From Struthidea cinerea (lineage: Eukaryota; Chordata; Aves; Passeriformes; Corcoracidae), in contig VZTI01005557.1 in assembly GCA_013397865.1 (NCBI GenBank), forward strand, positions 366,662 through 430,661: a DNA stretch of 64,000 bases, given 5' to 3'. Positions 11,217-22,925 of this stretch are shown piece by piece. Numbering within the stretch: the first letter of the stretch is position 1; each line of letters begins with the position of its first letter. The notes beneath the pieces were generated by a model. The model saw only the letters and a list, made by a program, of their open reading frames with translations, did no database searches and had not been told where the DNA came from. The translations under genes and the position numbers were made by a program.

Positions 11217-13690
11217 TGCAGGTAAATGCCCAGGATGGAAACCGAGTGTGCTCAGCTGGGCAGAGCTTCTACCAAGGCAAGGAACAAATGACAATTTAAT
11301 TATGGTGCTTTAGGTCTATGTAATTCCTCTTATAAAGCAAAAGGGAGGCAAAAACTGAAAGAGAGACAGAGTTCATTTCAACTCCAATGTTCTGCTAATT
11401 TCTCTTTTCACTATTAGAGATGCATCTGGATCCTATTTCTAATCCACTCTCAAATTTGCCCAAATTAAAATCCCAGATCACTGCTGTGTTTTCAAGTTGA
11501 AGTGTGCGTAGTAGCCAAGGTTTATATTGCAATTTCTGGAGTTATGGAATGATGAGCTCCAAAAGCGGAAAGTCTGTTGTATGCCTGAGTCCTGGGGAAA
11601 AAAAACCTGGTTGGCATCAGTGTTATTTGGAATTGGAGCCCATGTGTAGAACAAATAGCCCTGAAGTTCAAACACAGCTACATTTTACATGTGGTTCTGC
11701 CCACGGGAGCTGGTCAATGTGGAAGAGCAAAGGCTGCCATGCCGGAGATGTAGGAATTGGAAGTGCGATTCAAATTATAAAGCCTGGACATTTTTCAACT
11801 TTCCCCGGACATTTAGAAGTTCCCCCATTAGTTTGGGGCTTATTTTAATACGAAATTCACTTTCTGACTAAAACAGCACTTGCTTTGAAATACCTGTACT
11901 TTCTCTACTGCTCCCCGAATCCCAGTCCAGCATCCTGCTTATGTCTAAATCCAGTGGTCTCGTTACACTGGAAACACCATAGCTCTCATGGAGTTATGAA
12001 TCCCCATATTCTCTGGGCTTTCATCTCTGCCATGACAATTCCCAGCCTCTGCCAGGTGAAGCCAGCCAGCCAATATTTATGGAAAATGAACAGACTAATC
12101 ATTTCCAATAGCGAGCCATGATTATGATATAATTACAGCAGTTTACACTGACATCCAAGTGGACAGATATGAGCCAAAAAATTGGAGTAATGGCTCCACC
12201 CATCTACCACCCAAATGTAAACAAGCAAGCATGGTTAAAAAGAGGACGGGAAGTCAGGCCTGGGGCGTTCTCCTTCAGCTGTGTTACGGTGGGATAGCCA
12301 AACTTCCACACAACCTTCCTGCCAGGCAATTCATCCGGCCCTAAACTGACCTTACCTCACCCAGAAAGTACAGCGGCTTCTCTCAGTATCAGCTTCTTTT
12401 TAAACAGGGCTAGAAGTGCACTACTGTCAATAAGAGCAAGAGATACTATTTTGGAGACTGGGTGTTGCAGGGTCATGATTTAAACCTGTTGACTACCTAC
12501 AATGCAGCTCAGCCCAAGCCATGGTTGATCCTGGTGTTGTGTGTACATGTGGGCAGGGAAACAGCTGCAGGGGGGAAGGGAGTTCTGAGAAGAGCCCTGA
12601 AGTTACCCTTAAAACTTTCTTCCTTGCCCCTCTCCAAGTTGGCCTAAATTCAACTAAATTAAAGTATTCCCCAAATTACATTTCCAGTAAATTCGCAACC
12701 CTGAACAAACCAGCATCTGCTGTTTGTTGAGGCATCTTCGTGGTTGATCCATTCCTCCTGGTACCATCACCTGGAGAAAAAGGATGCTGCTCAGCTTCCA
12801 GTTCCCACTCCTAACCATGAGACCAGCTTGGCCTAAGCATGGCCTGTGCCTGCATCTCTGGATACCACAAGCCTCCTCAAAGGGACTGGCTCAGAGGAGG
12901 GAGCTCTCGCGGAGCCTTGGGCAGTTCATACCAGTGAGGGTCTGGCCTGTGAACACTTGCACCTGCAGAGCGAGGACAAATACAGGCCCATGCTCCGAAG
13001 CGTGGTGAGTTCCAGCCTCCTAAGCCATACGAAATCCCACTTCCTCTCCACTTGTGCTAAATGTAAAAACAGAAACAAAGACGCACACCTAAATAAACAG
13101 AAAAGCAGAGAGCAGAAGGGGAGGGAGGCCTTGGTGCACGCCAACTAGTACAGAGAGATGTTTTCTATTTGCGGTCCTCCGTGTCAGACCTTGCCATGTC
13201 ACGTGGACCAGAATGTGAGTGGGAGACTTGTTGGACACACTGGCTTTACAAATGTCTCACAATTGCAGAAACACCTGCTTTATATTATTTTTTGCTGGTC
13301 CACAACAAAATTCTTCCCTGGTCAACAGTTCTCAGCAGACCTGCTTTCTTCCTTCTCTGTGGATGGCTCGAATCACTGGTTTCTAAATCCTGGGCCACCA
13401 CAAGATCACACTGAAACCTCCTTGAGTAGGAGGGTACATCAGAAGGCAGAAAGGCCAGTTCTGCTCAGAATTATGCCAAATGTTGGCTAGAGGACCAAAC
13501 CTGCATGAGGCTGCTCATGGCCAGGTGGGGGGAGCGGGCAGAGAGGTTACCCAGCCCAAAGGGACCTGTCTGTCAGACCCATCTGTTTTCAGCATGAACC
13601 CCCCCCGGCCCACACCTCTGCAACTCACACCACTCCAGCCACCGCGAGTTATTGCTCTTGGTCTCCACTGCTTCCTGAGAAGCTGGAATG
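11217..13690. other. Unannotated stretch, no gene seen
   Basis: No exon or clear repeat is seen. The segment near 12460-12500 (GGGTCATGATTTAAACCTG) faintly recalls a tRNA B box or MIR end but is too short to call. Confidence 0.5.
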
Positions 13691-13764
13691 GGTCTGAGGC
13701 AGCATCCAATGAAACCAAAGGGAGCCTTTCCATTAACTCAATGGGCTCTGGATCAGGCCCAACA
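13691..13764. mobile_element. Fossil palindromic MITE-like element
   Basis: The blocks CATCCAATGAAACCAAAGGG, AGCCTTTCC, ATTAACTCAATGGGCTCTGG and ATCAGGCCC follow the structure of a short palindromic repeat common in crocodilians, turtles and birds, in which CCAATGAAGTCAATGGG is followed by its own inverted copy and the end reads GATCAGGCCC. The two halves are partly self-complementary. It carries no gene. The identification is from memory of such repeats and is not checked against a library. Confidence 0.5.
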
Positions 13765-14351
13765 TCTGTTTGGCCCTCTCTGTACACAGCACAGCCAATT
13801 TATTCTTTATCCATTCCCGGGCCTCTCTCTCCAATAGCATCCATATTTTTCCTACTTATGGTTGTCATTAGCCCCACTAAGCACCACCCCAAGAAGGAGA
13901 CTGCCTGTGCCCCTTTGGCAGCCGATCCCCTGGAGTGGCACAGCGATGAGTGCTGCCCCAACCCCTTATCATTTCAGCAAGGCCCTCCTCTCTCCTTGTT
14001 CAGGTTTCAAGCACATCCCTTTGAGCTGCCAAGCTCTTCCTACTCTCCCCTTCCCACCAAGTAATGCCCTAGTTGTGCCTTCTCTTCTACTGAAAACCTG
14101 ATGAAGAATCAGTGCCAAAACCAAACGACAAGGTCCAAAAGCCTGTAAGGCACCTGAAGAGCACTGCCAGAGCAGGGACAGCCTCTCTGAACAGACGTTT
14201 CCACCTTGGTTGACGACAGCCCAGGCAATGGGTTCCCTAGAGATCTGGAGTATGAGGGAGAACAGCCAACACTCAGGTCCTTTATCGTCTATTGGAGTCC
14301 AGGGCTGCAGTAAGAGACCAAGCAACAATTCTTCAAACTGGCTGTATCAGA
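13765..14351. other. Unannotated stretch, no gene seen
   Basis: GC-rich and C-rich on the plus strand, with overlapping open frames on both strands (194 codons plus at 13480-14064, 119 codons minus at 13969-14328). The 194-codon frame runs straight through the fossil element at 13691-13764, so it is very unlikely to be a gene. Confidence 0.55.
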
Positions 14352-14550
14352 CCACAGAATATCTCATGTTGGGCAGGACCAATAAAGTTCATTGAGTCCA
14401 ACTCCCCTCCTCCTCACAGGACTATTTAAAACTAAACCATACGACTACAAGCATCATCCAGACACTCCTTGAACTCTGACAGGCTTGGTGTTGTTACAGC
14501 TTCCCTGGGATTCTTTCCCCACCATCTCCATATCTCCTCACGTGTGAATT
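14352..14550 (-). mobile_element. CR1 LINE, 3'-end fragment
   Basis: On the plus strand this is the reverse complement of a CR1 3' end: CACAGAATATCTCATGTTGG, a degenerate GACC...AAGTTCATTGAGTCCAACTC block, CATCCAGACACTCCTTGAAC, and TCTGACAGGCTTGGTG...CTTCCCTGGG. The ATTGAGTCCAA and TCCTTGAACTC blocks are characteristic. The octamer tail has decayed to the first few bases. It is moderately diverged and noncoding. The right-hand limit is approximate. Confidence 0.8.
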
Positions 14551-17261
14551 TATGTGTTGTGCCAGTTCACAGCACTTCAGTTTCCAACCATTCCCACCAA
14601 ATTTGTAACTCATGTTGCAGAGACAATTATGGGACTGGGCACAAGTCTTTTCTTGGTCCCACAGTGACAGCAATGGTCTACAAGACATCATCCATTCACT
14701 GAGCAACACACAGGATTAATTTCTTTATGACTTTGCCGAGCCCTTGGATTCCAGGATCTTGTTTTCAACCGGCACACATGGATTCCCATGCTGTGACATG
14801 TATGTCATTGCTAAGCAGAGCAACAGCCTTTGCTCACAAGCCAAGCTGTTTCTTACAGCAGAAAAACAAGTCTCCAGTGCTAAGACTAGAGGTTCTTCCA
14901 GGCATGGAGCTGCAGATTCATTATGGGCATTGCCATTGCCTAAGTGAGAACCCCATGCAAAAATACCTCCCCAACATCCCCCCGAAATCACATGGTTTTG
15001 GAAATGGGAGCGTGTCGCCTGGGGCCAGATGTGGGGACTGGCAGGCTGCTGGCACTGTGCAGAGGCACATCTGCATGTCAGGCAGTTACTCATTCCTGCA
15101 TACTTCCCTGATAAAATCTGGATTGCCTAAAGCTGGTATTTTCACTCCAGTTTCCTTATCAAGGTATTTACCACCTCCTGTCTGTGTCTTGCAGACTGAG
15201 GGTGTTAAATGCTCCCTTATTCTTTCCTTGTACAGGGAGCACGTGGGAGCTGGAGCTGCCATACAGGATGGGATTTCTAACCCCACCGGAGCAGTGTGTG
15301 GCTGCTGGCCTGGGCTCTGTGGGATCTCACCCTCTTTGTACCTGGGACGTTGCTCTGCTGATCCTCACTGTGTTCCTGCAGCTGGCAGGCTCCTTCCTGT
15401 GTTTTGGGGCGTTTATTGTGGTGTTTTCTGGTAGTCCCCGATCACATTTTAGAAGCTGTTGTGTCCTGTGCAGGGTTCTCTCCTGGTGTGGCTGTTGTAC
15501 TGCTCTAGGAAGAGAAGGATAGCTTCGGATGAAATTATCTCAGGAATAACAGAAGCGTATATGGAAACGCAATATATGCACATAACATCTTTTTCTCTCT
15601 AAAGCAAAAAGCAGATCTCTGTCTCTTAAATATCAGTACTGAGATAGGCCCATGATCACAAAGGTACTTGGAATTTTGAGCAGTCCCGTTCCAAGATCAC
15701 CCCACACCTCCTCCCCACCCATTGCTGATATCAATCACCTATTTTAGCTATCAGCTCTCCAACGCCCCTCTTCCTGTGGGAGAGCATCACCCTGAACCCT
15801 TCACAGGGTGTCCCTGAGGGCTCTGCTGATCGCCTCTGAGCGTCATAAAAGGGGAAAAAGAGGGACATGTTATGAAACACAGTATCCTAAAAAATTATTC
15901 ATTTCCTTCAGGAAAAATACTACTGGTTTACTCATTGGGGAAACCTAAGCAACAGTTCTGTTTCAGTTTGGTTTCACAAACATGAGAAATATTTCATCAG
16001 TTTAAGAACAACATTTGTGGAGATTGATCAGCTGGGTTCACACTGCCTTGAGGGAGGATGTAATTCATTTTGGGATGCTGATTCTACAGACAAGGCTGTC
16101 CTCAGCCCCTCCTGTGAGCATTATGCTATAGGCATATAGCTTGTACCAGTCAGATTTAAAAGAAAGCTTTTCAGCTAAAGTCAAAAAGAATGAAATGAAA
16201 TGCAACTTGATTTCAGAAATGCCACCAAGTTATTTTAGCTCAAAAAAAACCCCAGTGTAGAGCTTTACAGACTTTGTATAGAAAGATTTTCTTCTGGCAT
16301 TTTTGCTCCATTTTTGAATTGGTGTTTGGGATGCAGAAAAAAAAAATCAGAACTATCACGTGGGGTAGATTCCTAATTTAAAATTTCTATCTTGCCACAG
16401 GCTGGCTGAAGGAAGTGAGCTCTCTCCAGCTGCCTTTCCTAGAGAACTGCCCAGCTGTTACCAGCTTGGGCAAACTTGTTGAAATCCCACCACTACACCT
16501 CCTGATACATGAAGTGCTCTTGGGATGCTGGACAATGCTTAATGAGAGCCAGGGAAAAGAGCTCTGCTTTAGTGTTGAACCCCTCTGCTGGCAGATGGAA
16601 GACTTGGATCTGAGGTTGTTGTCTCACCTGGCAGTGCCCAGTCTGGTGAGAGCCCTCTGAACCAGATGGGCAAAGCAAGCCCTGTCACTGGCAGCAGTCC
16701 AAGAGAGCCAGGCAGGGTTCACAGTTTGCTTTTTCCCCTCCCTTCGGTGTCTGGACAAGCCAACACCGAAATCAGAGAGAGGGCTGCTATCAGTGGTGGC
16801 ATTAATTGGGCACCAATTGCAACGAAGACAGGATGAAAACGATGCTGCTTGGGACTGTATCCTGCATCCAAGCTCTAACTTCCTTTGGATCCTCCCTCCT
16901 GCTGGTATTAAGTCTAGCTAGGCTAAAACCAGCTCTAGACGTGGCCACTCTACCTGCGATTTCTCCTCAGACTCTCTCAGGAGCTGCAATATTTTGGAGG
17001 TGTCATGCACCTGCTGACACCCCTGCCTGGGTGCCCAGAGCGTGGGGAGAAGCAGCCTGGAAACCCCTCGAGCCAGAAGTACAGGGAGGCAGAGGCTTTT
17101 GCCCTGCCCTGCAACTCCCAGAGACAGTGCATGAGAATAAAATGTAGGGAACAATGTAGTGTGAGAGGGTAACTCAAAAATTACTCCTGTAGTGAAGAAA
17201 CCACATAATATATTCAAGATGTCAGAGGTTAGCCATGGTGCATGTGAATCATGCTGCAAAT
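14551..17261. other. Unannotated stretch with the longest open frame
   Basis: The longest frame of the window (235 codons, plus, 14727-15434) lies here. Its translation is rich in S, P, C, H and G without domain structure, and I do not recognise it. An overlapping frame (15184-15522) has a hydrophobic segment near its middle (VALLILTVFLQLAGSFLCFG). Two acceptor-like sites, TCTGTGTCTTGCAG ending at 15194 and CTTTCCTTGTACAG ending at 15236, occur inside. No matching donor or homologous exon is evident. The rest, to about 17260, holds nothing I recognise. Confidence 0.4.
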
Positions 17262-17475
17262 ACCTCACCTTTAACTCTGCCGTCGTAATTAGATTACAAA
17301 GTTTTTATTACGGTTTTAAATTCTGCCTTTATAGGTTGCTGTCCAGCTGTGCACTTAAATCTGGTTTTATCACACTTTCTGAGCTCATCACATTTAATTC
17401 TGCCCCTACAATGCTGGATTAACTTTAAGGGTCGCTGAAGTCAGAAGTCACTCACCCTTGCCCTACTAATGGACT
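17262..17475. promoter_or_regulatory. Candidate conserved noncoding element
   Basis: An AT-rich, non-repetitive stretch with homeodomain-type sites (TAATTAGATTA at 17286-17296, TTTAATTC near 17393) and several retained CpGs (CCGTCGT, TACGG, GTCGC). The surrounding sequence is GC-richer and lacks such motifs. Function is inferred from composition only; no alignment was possible. Confidence 0.22.
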
Positions 17476-18127
17476 CACAGCAGCCCTGCACGGGCCGAGC
17501 AGTGACGTGTACAGTAACCCAAATTTATCATGGGGAGGAGGGGAAGGGGGGTGTTTGTTTATTTACTCCTCTGCTGGGTTTGCTGTCGGGACATTTGCAG
17601 AGATTACTGCATCGAGAAGGCGTTGTTCACCTCCTCCTGTAGGAGCCTGTTGCAATGCACTGCTCTGGGAGCTGAAAGGCAGAATATATAGGTCTGCCTG
17701 GGAGAAGGGATGGCTGATAAATGAGGCCCATAGACCTGTATCACCTGAGGAAATGATCAGCTCTCTCCATCCAGAAATCACACCCTGCTGCCCCACTCGC
17801 TCTTGCCAGAACTCCCAGTCCTGGTGTTTTGTGGGTCCCATCTCTGAGATTTGAGGCAGTCCCAGAAGAACAAAAAAACAGTATTTCTTTTCCTAAGGGT
17901 GGTTTCTTTGTTGTTGCCTATCATCAAGAAAGCAGGACAGAGCACAAATGAAACTCATCTAAACAATGTTCATCCCCAGGTTTTACCTCAATCTGTTTTC
18001 ATTCTCTGACCAGCAAAGATCAGAGAGGTTGGTGTTAGACACCCCCAAAACAAGATGATTCATTGCTGTGAAAAAATCATGCTGTAAATAAGGAAATAAA
18101 GGGGAAATCATATTCATTAAAAAAAAA
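17476..18127. other. Unannotated stretch, no gene seen
   Basis: No gene is seen. It has a GGGGAGGAGGGGAAGGGGGG run near 17530-17552 and ends in an A run (about 18118-18129) immediately before the MIR-like piece. Confidence 0.5.
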
Positions 18128-18225
18128 AACCCAAACCATGAAGAAATAAGGTGCTGAAGGTCCAAGTGGTTTACATGAAGTCACAGGGAGTCTGAAAGGG
18201 ATCTGGGAAATCAAACTTGCTCCAG
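18128..18225 (+). mobile_element. Ancient MIR-type fragment
   Basis: The blocks ATGAAGAAATAAGGTGCTGA, AGGTCCAAGTGGTTTACATG, AAGTCACAGGGAGTCTGAAA and GGGATCTGGGAAATCAAACT parallel the MIR core (GAGGAAACTGAGG..., GTGACTTGCCCAAGGTCACA..., AGAGCTGGGAATTGAACCC). Heavily diverged, so a low-similarity but correctly ordered match. Confidence 0.5.
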
Positions 18226-21200
18226 TGGAAAGGACATTTCTCTCTTTCTTGCTGAGGAATACTTTATTAGGACAGACCTGAGCCAGAGATGGACAGCAGG
18301 GAATTTAGTGGAAAGTGGAGGGCAAGCTTTGTCACTGAGTAATGCCATGACAATTTTTGACCTTTGCCATTCAATGACTAGACACATTTTTGAAACCCGG
18401 GTTAATAATCTTCAGCAATATACAACCTTCTCCCACGGAATGCGTGGTGATTAGGGCAAAGAATTTCACATGGTCACAAAATATCTATCTCAGAGTCCTG
18501 GGCTTATAAAATACTCTATTTCCTCCATTAATTGTGTCCACGTGGAGCTGTAACTAAGTAGCTGAAACAAATAAAACCAAAGTAATATTGTTTCCTTTTA
18601 AAATATTTCACTTAATTTGTGGAAGAAGTTTGGGCTCATTAAAAATAGGCCATCTCCCATGAGGGCTTTTCCCTTTTCTTCTCCCAGCCCCTGGGCCAAC
18701 CCTCAGTAACATGTAGAGCAGCACGTTGCTCCTTGGCACAGCCCTGGCTGGAGCCGCTCTCCCGCTCGGCTCGGCAGCTGCTGGGCAGGCAGAGCTCGCT
18801 TGGCCAAGCAGCTCCTGATGTGCCATTGCCCTGAGAGGAACAGTCCCTGACTGAGATTTCCTCCCCTCTCCAGCTCATTAGGAAACTGCACTCCTTGTTC
18901 CCATGGAAAGACGTGACTGTCACAATCCCTCCGTTTCTTCTGAGGAAATGACAAAATGTTGACCGCAACCAGAGGTGCAAGCAAAGCCCAGTCCTGAGCT
19001 AGAGTCTACCTGAAGGCACCGTGCAGGCACTTGGCTGCTTCTGGTGGATCTCAGACTGTTCCCTGCTCCTCCAGAGTCAGCCACGTCAGTCAGCTGCATC
19101 AGGGTGACACCAGGAACTGCTGTCTCGTCACCAGACTCTGGCAGCTCCTTCCTCTGAGCTGATGTCAGACACAGAAGGGACACAAAGCACACAAGGCAGA
19201 GGTAAAGAGCAGCCTGGAGCAAGGGAGCCAGGCTGCCAGAACAACCTCCAGAAGACACCAAATGATTCCATATTCCTTTCCTGGGGAACATCGTTTTTCC
19301 TCCTTCACTGGGGTATCTTTTCCAAGTCCACTCCTCCAAAAGGCTGCACCCTCAACCACTACACTCTCTAAGCAAAACCAGGAGAAGATCCGGTGATTCC
19401 ACAGTCCCTTGTGAACACTCCTACTGGTCTGCCCTGAAAAGTGCTTATGCTGCAGTGGGACTGGGGCAATGCCCCAAGGGTGGGTGAGGGAAGGATTTGA
19501 GCAAAGAGGGGGGGCAAACAAGCACACGTTTGCCGATGTTAGAGAAAGCTTAGGGCAGAAGCTGAGATCGTGATCTCCTCTGCACTGGCACACTTCACAG
19601 GGTGCCCTGTTGGCCCCAAACATCCTTCCCCTCTCCCCCACTACTGATGTGGCTCCAAATGCTCATCAGGTATCTGGGACAGATGTTATGGTATGCATGC
19701 TTCAGCTCTGTTTTATGAGGACATTTCCATAAAATTAGAACCTATGCTCTCTCTCTTAGTTTCTCCTTTTCTCTTGTGGGCTCAGTCACACTGGAGAAGA
19801 ATTTATGCCAGTGTCACCAGGCAACAACCAAACTATTCATGAGGGCACCCCCATCAAAAGGAGTTCAGAGGCTCCCCCAGTGCTGGGTCACTCCAGTTCT
19901 TCTCACTGGATTTGTTCTCCTTCTGGGGGAAAAGCCACATCTGGAAAATTACCGATGTCCTGTTGTTCACTATGGACACCACTGGGAACTGGAATATGGT
20001 CTTGTAAACTGTGATTAGATCTACAAAGTAAACCCTCATTATGACCTCTCTCAAGGTCTTTAAAAACACGCTTCCCTAACTGCTATGATTATATCCGAAT
20101 TCTTTCATTTCAGTAATAACAACACCATCTACATTTTCCTCTCTCCCTCCTCCTTTTTCTGATCATAATCTCATTACTCACAATAGAAAAATCATTCCAT
20201 AATTCTCATTTCTCCCTGTGGACTTGATCTCTGGGCATGAGCACTCTCCTCCCACCAGAAATCAGTGTAAACATAAACAGCTCCTCTGCCCTGGATGAGC
20301 TGAATCTGAGGCGTGGGGCTTTTCTGGACCATGTGAAAAAGTCACTATCATCAGACTCTCATTAGCATCAGCATCAGTGTTATTATTGCCTGTTAGAGCC
20401 CCCCTTAGAGATGACAGTCAAGATCAACGCCTGATGAGTGTTCAGATGCTGTGCAAACACAACATGAGGGCAGTCCTTGCCCTCCAAAGCCTGAAATATC
20501 TCTGACACTCTCAGGACCCAGCTCAATTAACTCCCTGTCGCTGCCATTCCTCTGCTGCCTCTCTGTAGGATTTGAATTCTTCCTTCTGCAGCCCTGTGAT
20601 CACCACCACAGCTGTACCAAATTTCTCCTCTCAACACACAGCAAAAGCCCAGAATTGCCATCACTCAGCTCCACCAAACACTCCCAGCAACTGACTGGGA
20701 TGGCAGTGAGGTTTTGCCCAAAACCCTGTCCCCACCATAAAAGCCATGGGAGAACTTGAGTGGAAAGGAGATTTCTGCCCCAAGTATGTTCATCCCAGAG
20801 TATGATGTTCTGCTCCAGACAGGCAGGCAGCAGTCCCAGGTGATTTCAAAAGAACTAATTCAGGATCACCTCTGAGCTGAGAGGGAGAGCTGGACCTGCC
20901 AACTCTGCAAGGATCAGTTTAGGAACTGCAGCACCCGGGAAAAGGCATCTGACCACAGCAGGCTAACTCAGCCTGAGTCATTCCGGCATTCTCTGAGGGA
21001 CAATGTGCAAAACTCACATACCTGACTGGGAGCTGTGCTTTGCTTGTATCAGATCTGTAAAGACTCATGTGATGGTGTTAAATATTTAAAACATTATGAT
21101 TGCAACAGAATATCCCACTCGGATGAATCATGGGAACCAAAGAGGTAAAAACATCCAGCAGCAGCTCCCTGTGCAGTGGGACTGTGCGTGCAGGTCGCAT

Positions 21201-21234
21201 CTGTCTATACAGGCATTTTCTGGATCATGTTCTC
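18226..21234. other. Unannotated stretch, no gene seen
   Basis: No exon or clear transposon is recognised over three kilobases. GC-rich parts (18650-19650) carry overlapping frames on both strands up to 158 codons without family features. No CpG island is present. Confidence 0.5.
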
Positions 21235-21660
21235 CGGGAGTGTTAAAGGGAGACATAAATGAACACTTGGTTTGAAGGCCTGAATCATTTGCCTTTGATA
21301 AGATTTTATCTTGATAAACACAGAATTGATTGACATCTCATATTTCTTGGGCTTAATGAGCTCATAACTGTGCTTTAATTGGTTTAATTACCGGAGCGTA
21401 ATAGTGCAGGTATGTAATGCAGACCTGTAATACTGAGTTATACAATATATTATATTTGGTGTACATCATAAATTACAACATGCAATGTAACACATTTTTT
21501 CATGAGAATTATTACCAGGATTATCAGTAGTGACTATTCAGCGACATGAATAGAAATTTCCTTTAAGTAATGTCTTCAGGATTCGCCCTCCTTGTATAAG
21601 CTTCTAAGAACAACATTCATCTGAGGAAAATGTGAAGGCTGTGAAATATGAAATTATTCC
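21235..21660. promoter_or_regulatory. Candidate conserved noncoding element
   Basis: A 400-base AT-rich, non-repetitive block with dense developmental-factor motifs: a TCF/LEF-like CCTTTGAT (21292-21299), a PBX/MEIS-like TGATTGACA (21327-21335), paired homeodomain sites in TTTAATTGG and TTTAATTA (21374-21390), and retained CpGs in CCGGAGCGTAAT just after them. No simple repeat or transposon accounts for the composition. It looks like a vertebrate developmental enhancer, but the call rests on motif reading alone. Confidence 0.35.
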
Positions 21661-21689
21661 TAGGCTAGGGTGGGATTTGGCTTGAGAAA

Positions 21690-21750
21690 GCTCAGGGTCT
21701 AAGTTCCTCCAAGATGTTTAGGCACCTCACTCCCATTTCAAATTTCCATG
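21690..21750. mobile_element. Fossil palindromic element fragment
   Basis: TCTAAGTTCCTCCAAGATG, TTTAGGCACCTCACTCCC and ATTTCAAATTTCCATG resemble the amniote palindromic repeat whose core reads TTTAGGCACCTAACTCCC then ATTGAAATTCAATGGG. Only one half is recognisable. Family identity comes from memory. Confidence 0.35.
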
Positions 21751-22009
21751 TTTGCGTCAGAAATACAGTTTTTCCTCTAGCTTTTTCCAAGGCTGGCTCA
21801 ATGCTCACAGCATTTTCTCAATCTATTTATTGTCCACACGTTGGAAATTACTGTTAACAGTCCCCCAGTGTTTTCCAACTATAATTGTTTGGATCTCTCC
21901 GGTGACACAGTTAGCAGCTGGGAGAAGCACCGGAGTGTGGAATCGCGTCTTTAATTATCTATCCATTGTGAGCAGGGATGCCATGTGCCCAGGCAGTTAT
22001 TACACCTGA

Positions 22010-22345
22010 CAAGGACAATGTATTTACAATAGGTGTTTATACAGGCTAATTCCTTACAAAAATACCTTGACAGAAAGTGCTCCACCTGCCTCATGTTCCC
22101 TATCGCAATTGCTAATTAATATTATTGTGCTGAAAACGATCCTATCAATTAAAGCCTCTTCTGTCATAACTGCTGCTCCCTGCCCAGCTATGCCTAATTA
22201 ACCTGCTGCTGACTCACTCAGCAGGAAGGATGTTCAGCAGACCTGGTCTCCTGCTCTGTTTTACAGAGTCTTTGCTCAGCTCAGCTCAGTCTCCCTGAAG
22301 CTGCCCTGGCTGCCTCCGCTCGACTCCTGCTGCTGACTCAGGGTC
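22010..22345. promoter_or_regulatory. Candidate conserved element with MAF/AP-1-like sites
   Basis: The stretch carries forkhead-like TATTTAC (22021-22027) and TGTTTAT (22034-22040), then CAATTGCTAATTAATATTAT (from about 22106), TCAATTAAAG (from 22145) and CCTAATTAACC (about 22193-22203). It then has TGCTGACTCA (22207-22216), continued as CTCAGCAGG, and a second TGCTGACTCA at 22331-22340. TGCTGACTCA is the half-site plus core of MAF recognition elements. Two exact copies 124 bases apart in a motif-rich stretch suggest a regulatory element. Conservation is not tested. Confidence 0.33.
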
Positions 22346-22847
22346 TAAAGCCATACTCAGGTTCCTGGTAACGTTCTCCTGGGTTTAACGGCTTGGTAGA
22401 GTGGCCGTACACACACATTCGAAGCCAAGCACCATCTGATTCCCTTTTCCAGTCACACTGGCTAAAATATAGCTGTGAGGGTAAACTCATTCTGCAGGAC
22501 ACTGCACACCACGGCTGCAGCTGTTGTGAATTTTCTGTGTATTTGTCAAACTAAAATGATGTTTATAACGCTGGCATAAATAAGACCTGAGCCTTCAAAG
22601 TGAATCAGAGTGGAACTACTCTGCAGTTCTCCGGGAATTGTGCTGGGGACTGGGGAGGACAGCGGTGAAAGGCTGCCATCAGTCCCAGAAGGGTCAGCTT
22701 CAGTGACTTTGGGCTTGTCTCCAGGTATGTGAGGATACAACCAGGAGTCTAATGGGATTGACAAAAGGACATTACTCACCCCTCGGGAGGCCACCTTCCT
22801 CTGCCAAAGAGCTCCTGCGTGGCCCAGCTCAAATTGCAAAACCTCCA
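22346..22847. other. Unannotated stretch, no gene seen
   Basis: No exon or repeat is recognised. Confidence 0.5.
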
Positions 22848-22925
22848 TGTTCTTCTGTTTCTCATCTGTTACAGGGAGATAATTACAGAGGTGCTAAGAG
22901 GATAAACGGAGTAAAGTCTGGAAGG
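22848..22925 (-). mobile_element. Ancient MIR/L2-type fragment
   Basis: On the plus strand CTGTTTCTCATCTGTTACAG, GGAGATAATTACAGAGGTGC, TAAGAGGATAAACGGAGTAA and AGTCTGG follow the reversed MIR/L2 consensus (CAGTTTCCCCATCTGTAAAA, TGGGGATAATAATA, TTGTGAGGATAAAATGAGTT, AAAGCGCTT). Diverged and noncoding. Confidence 0.5.

Noticed and set aside
13480..14064. 194-codon open frame as a gene
   Set aside because: It runs through a palindromic fossil repeat at 13691-13764, which no coding sequence would be expected to contain in frame, and the translation is not recognised.
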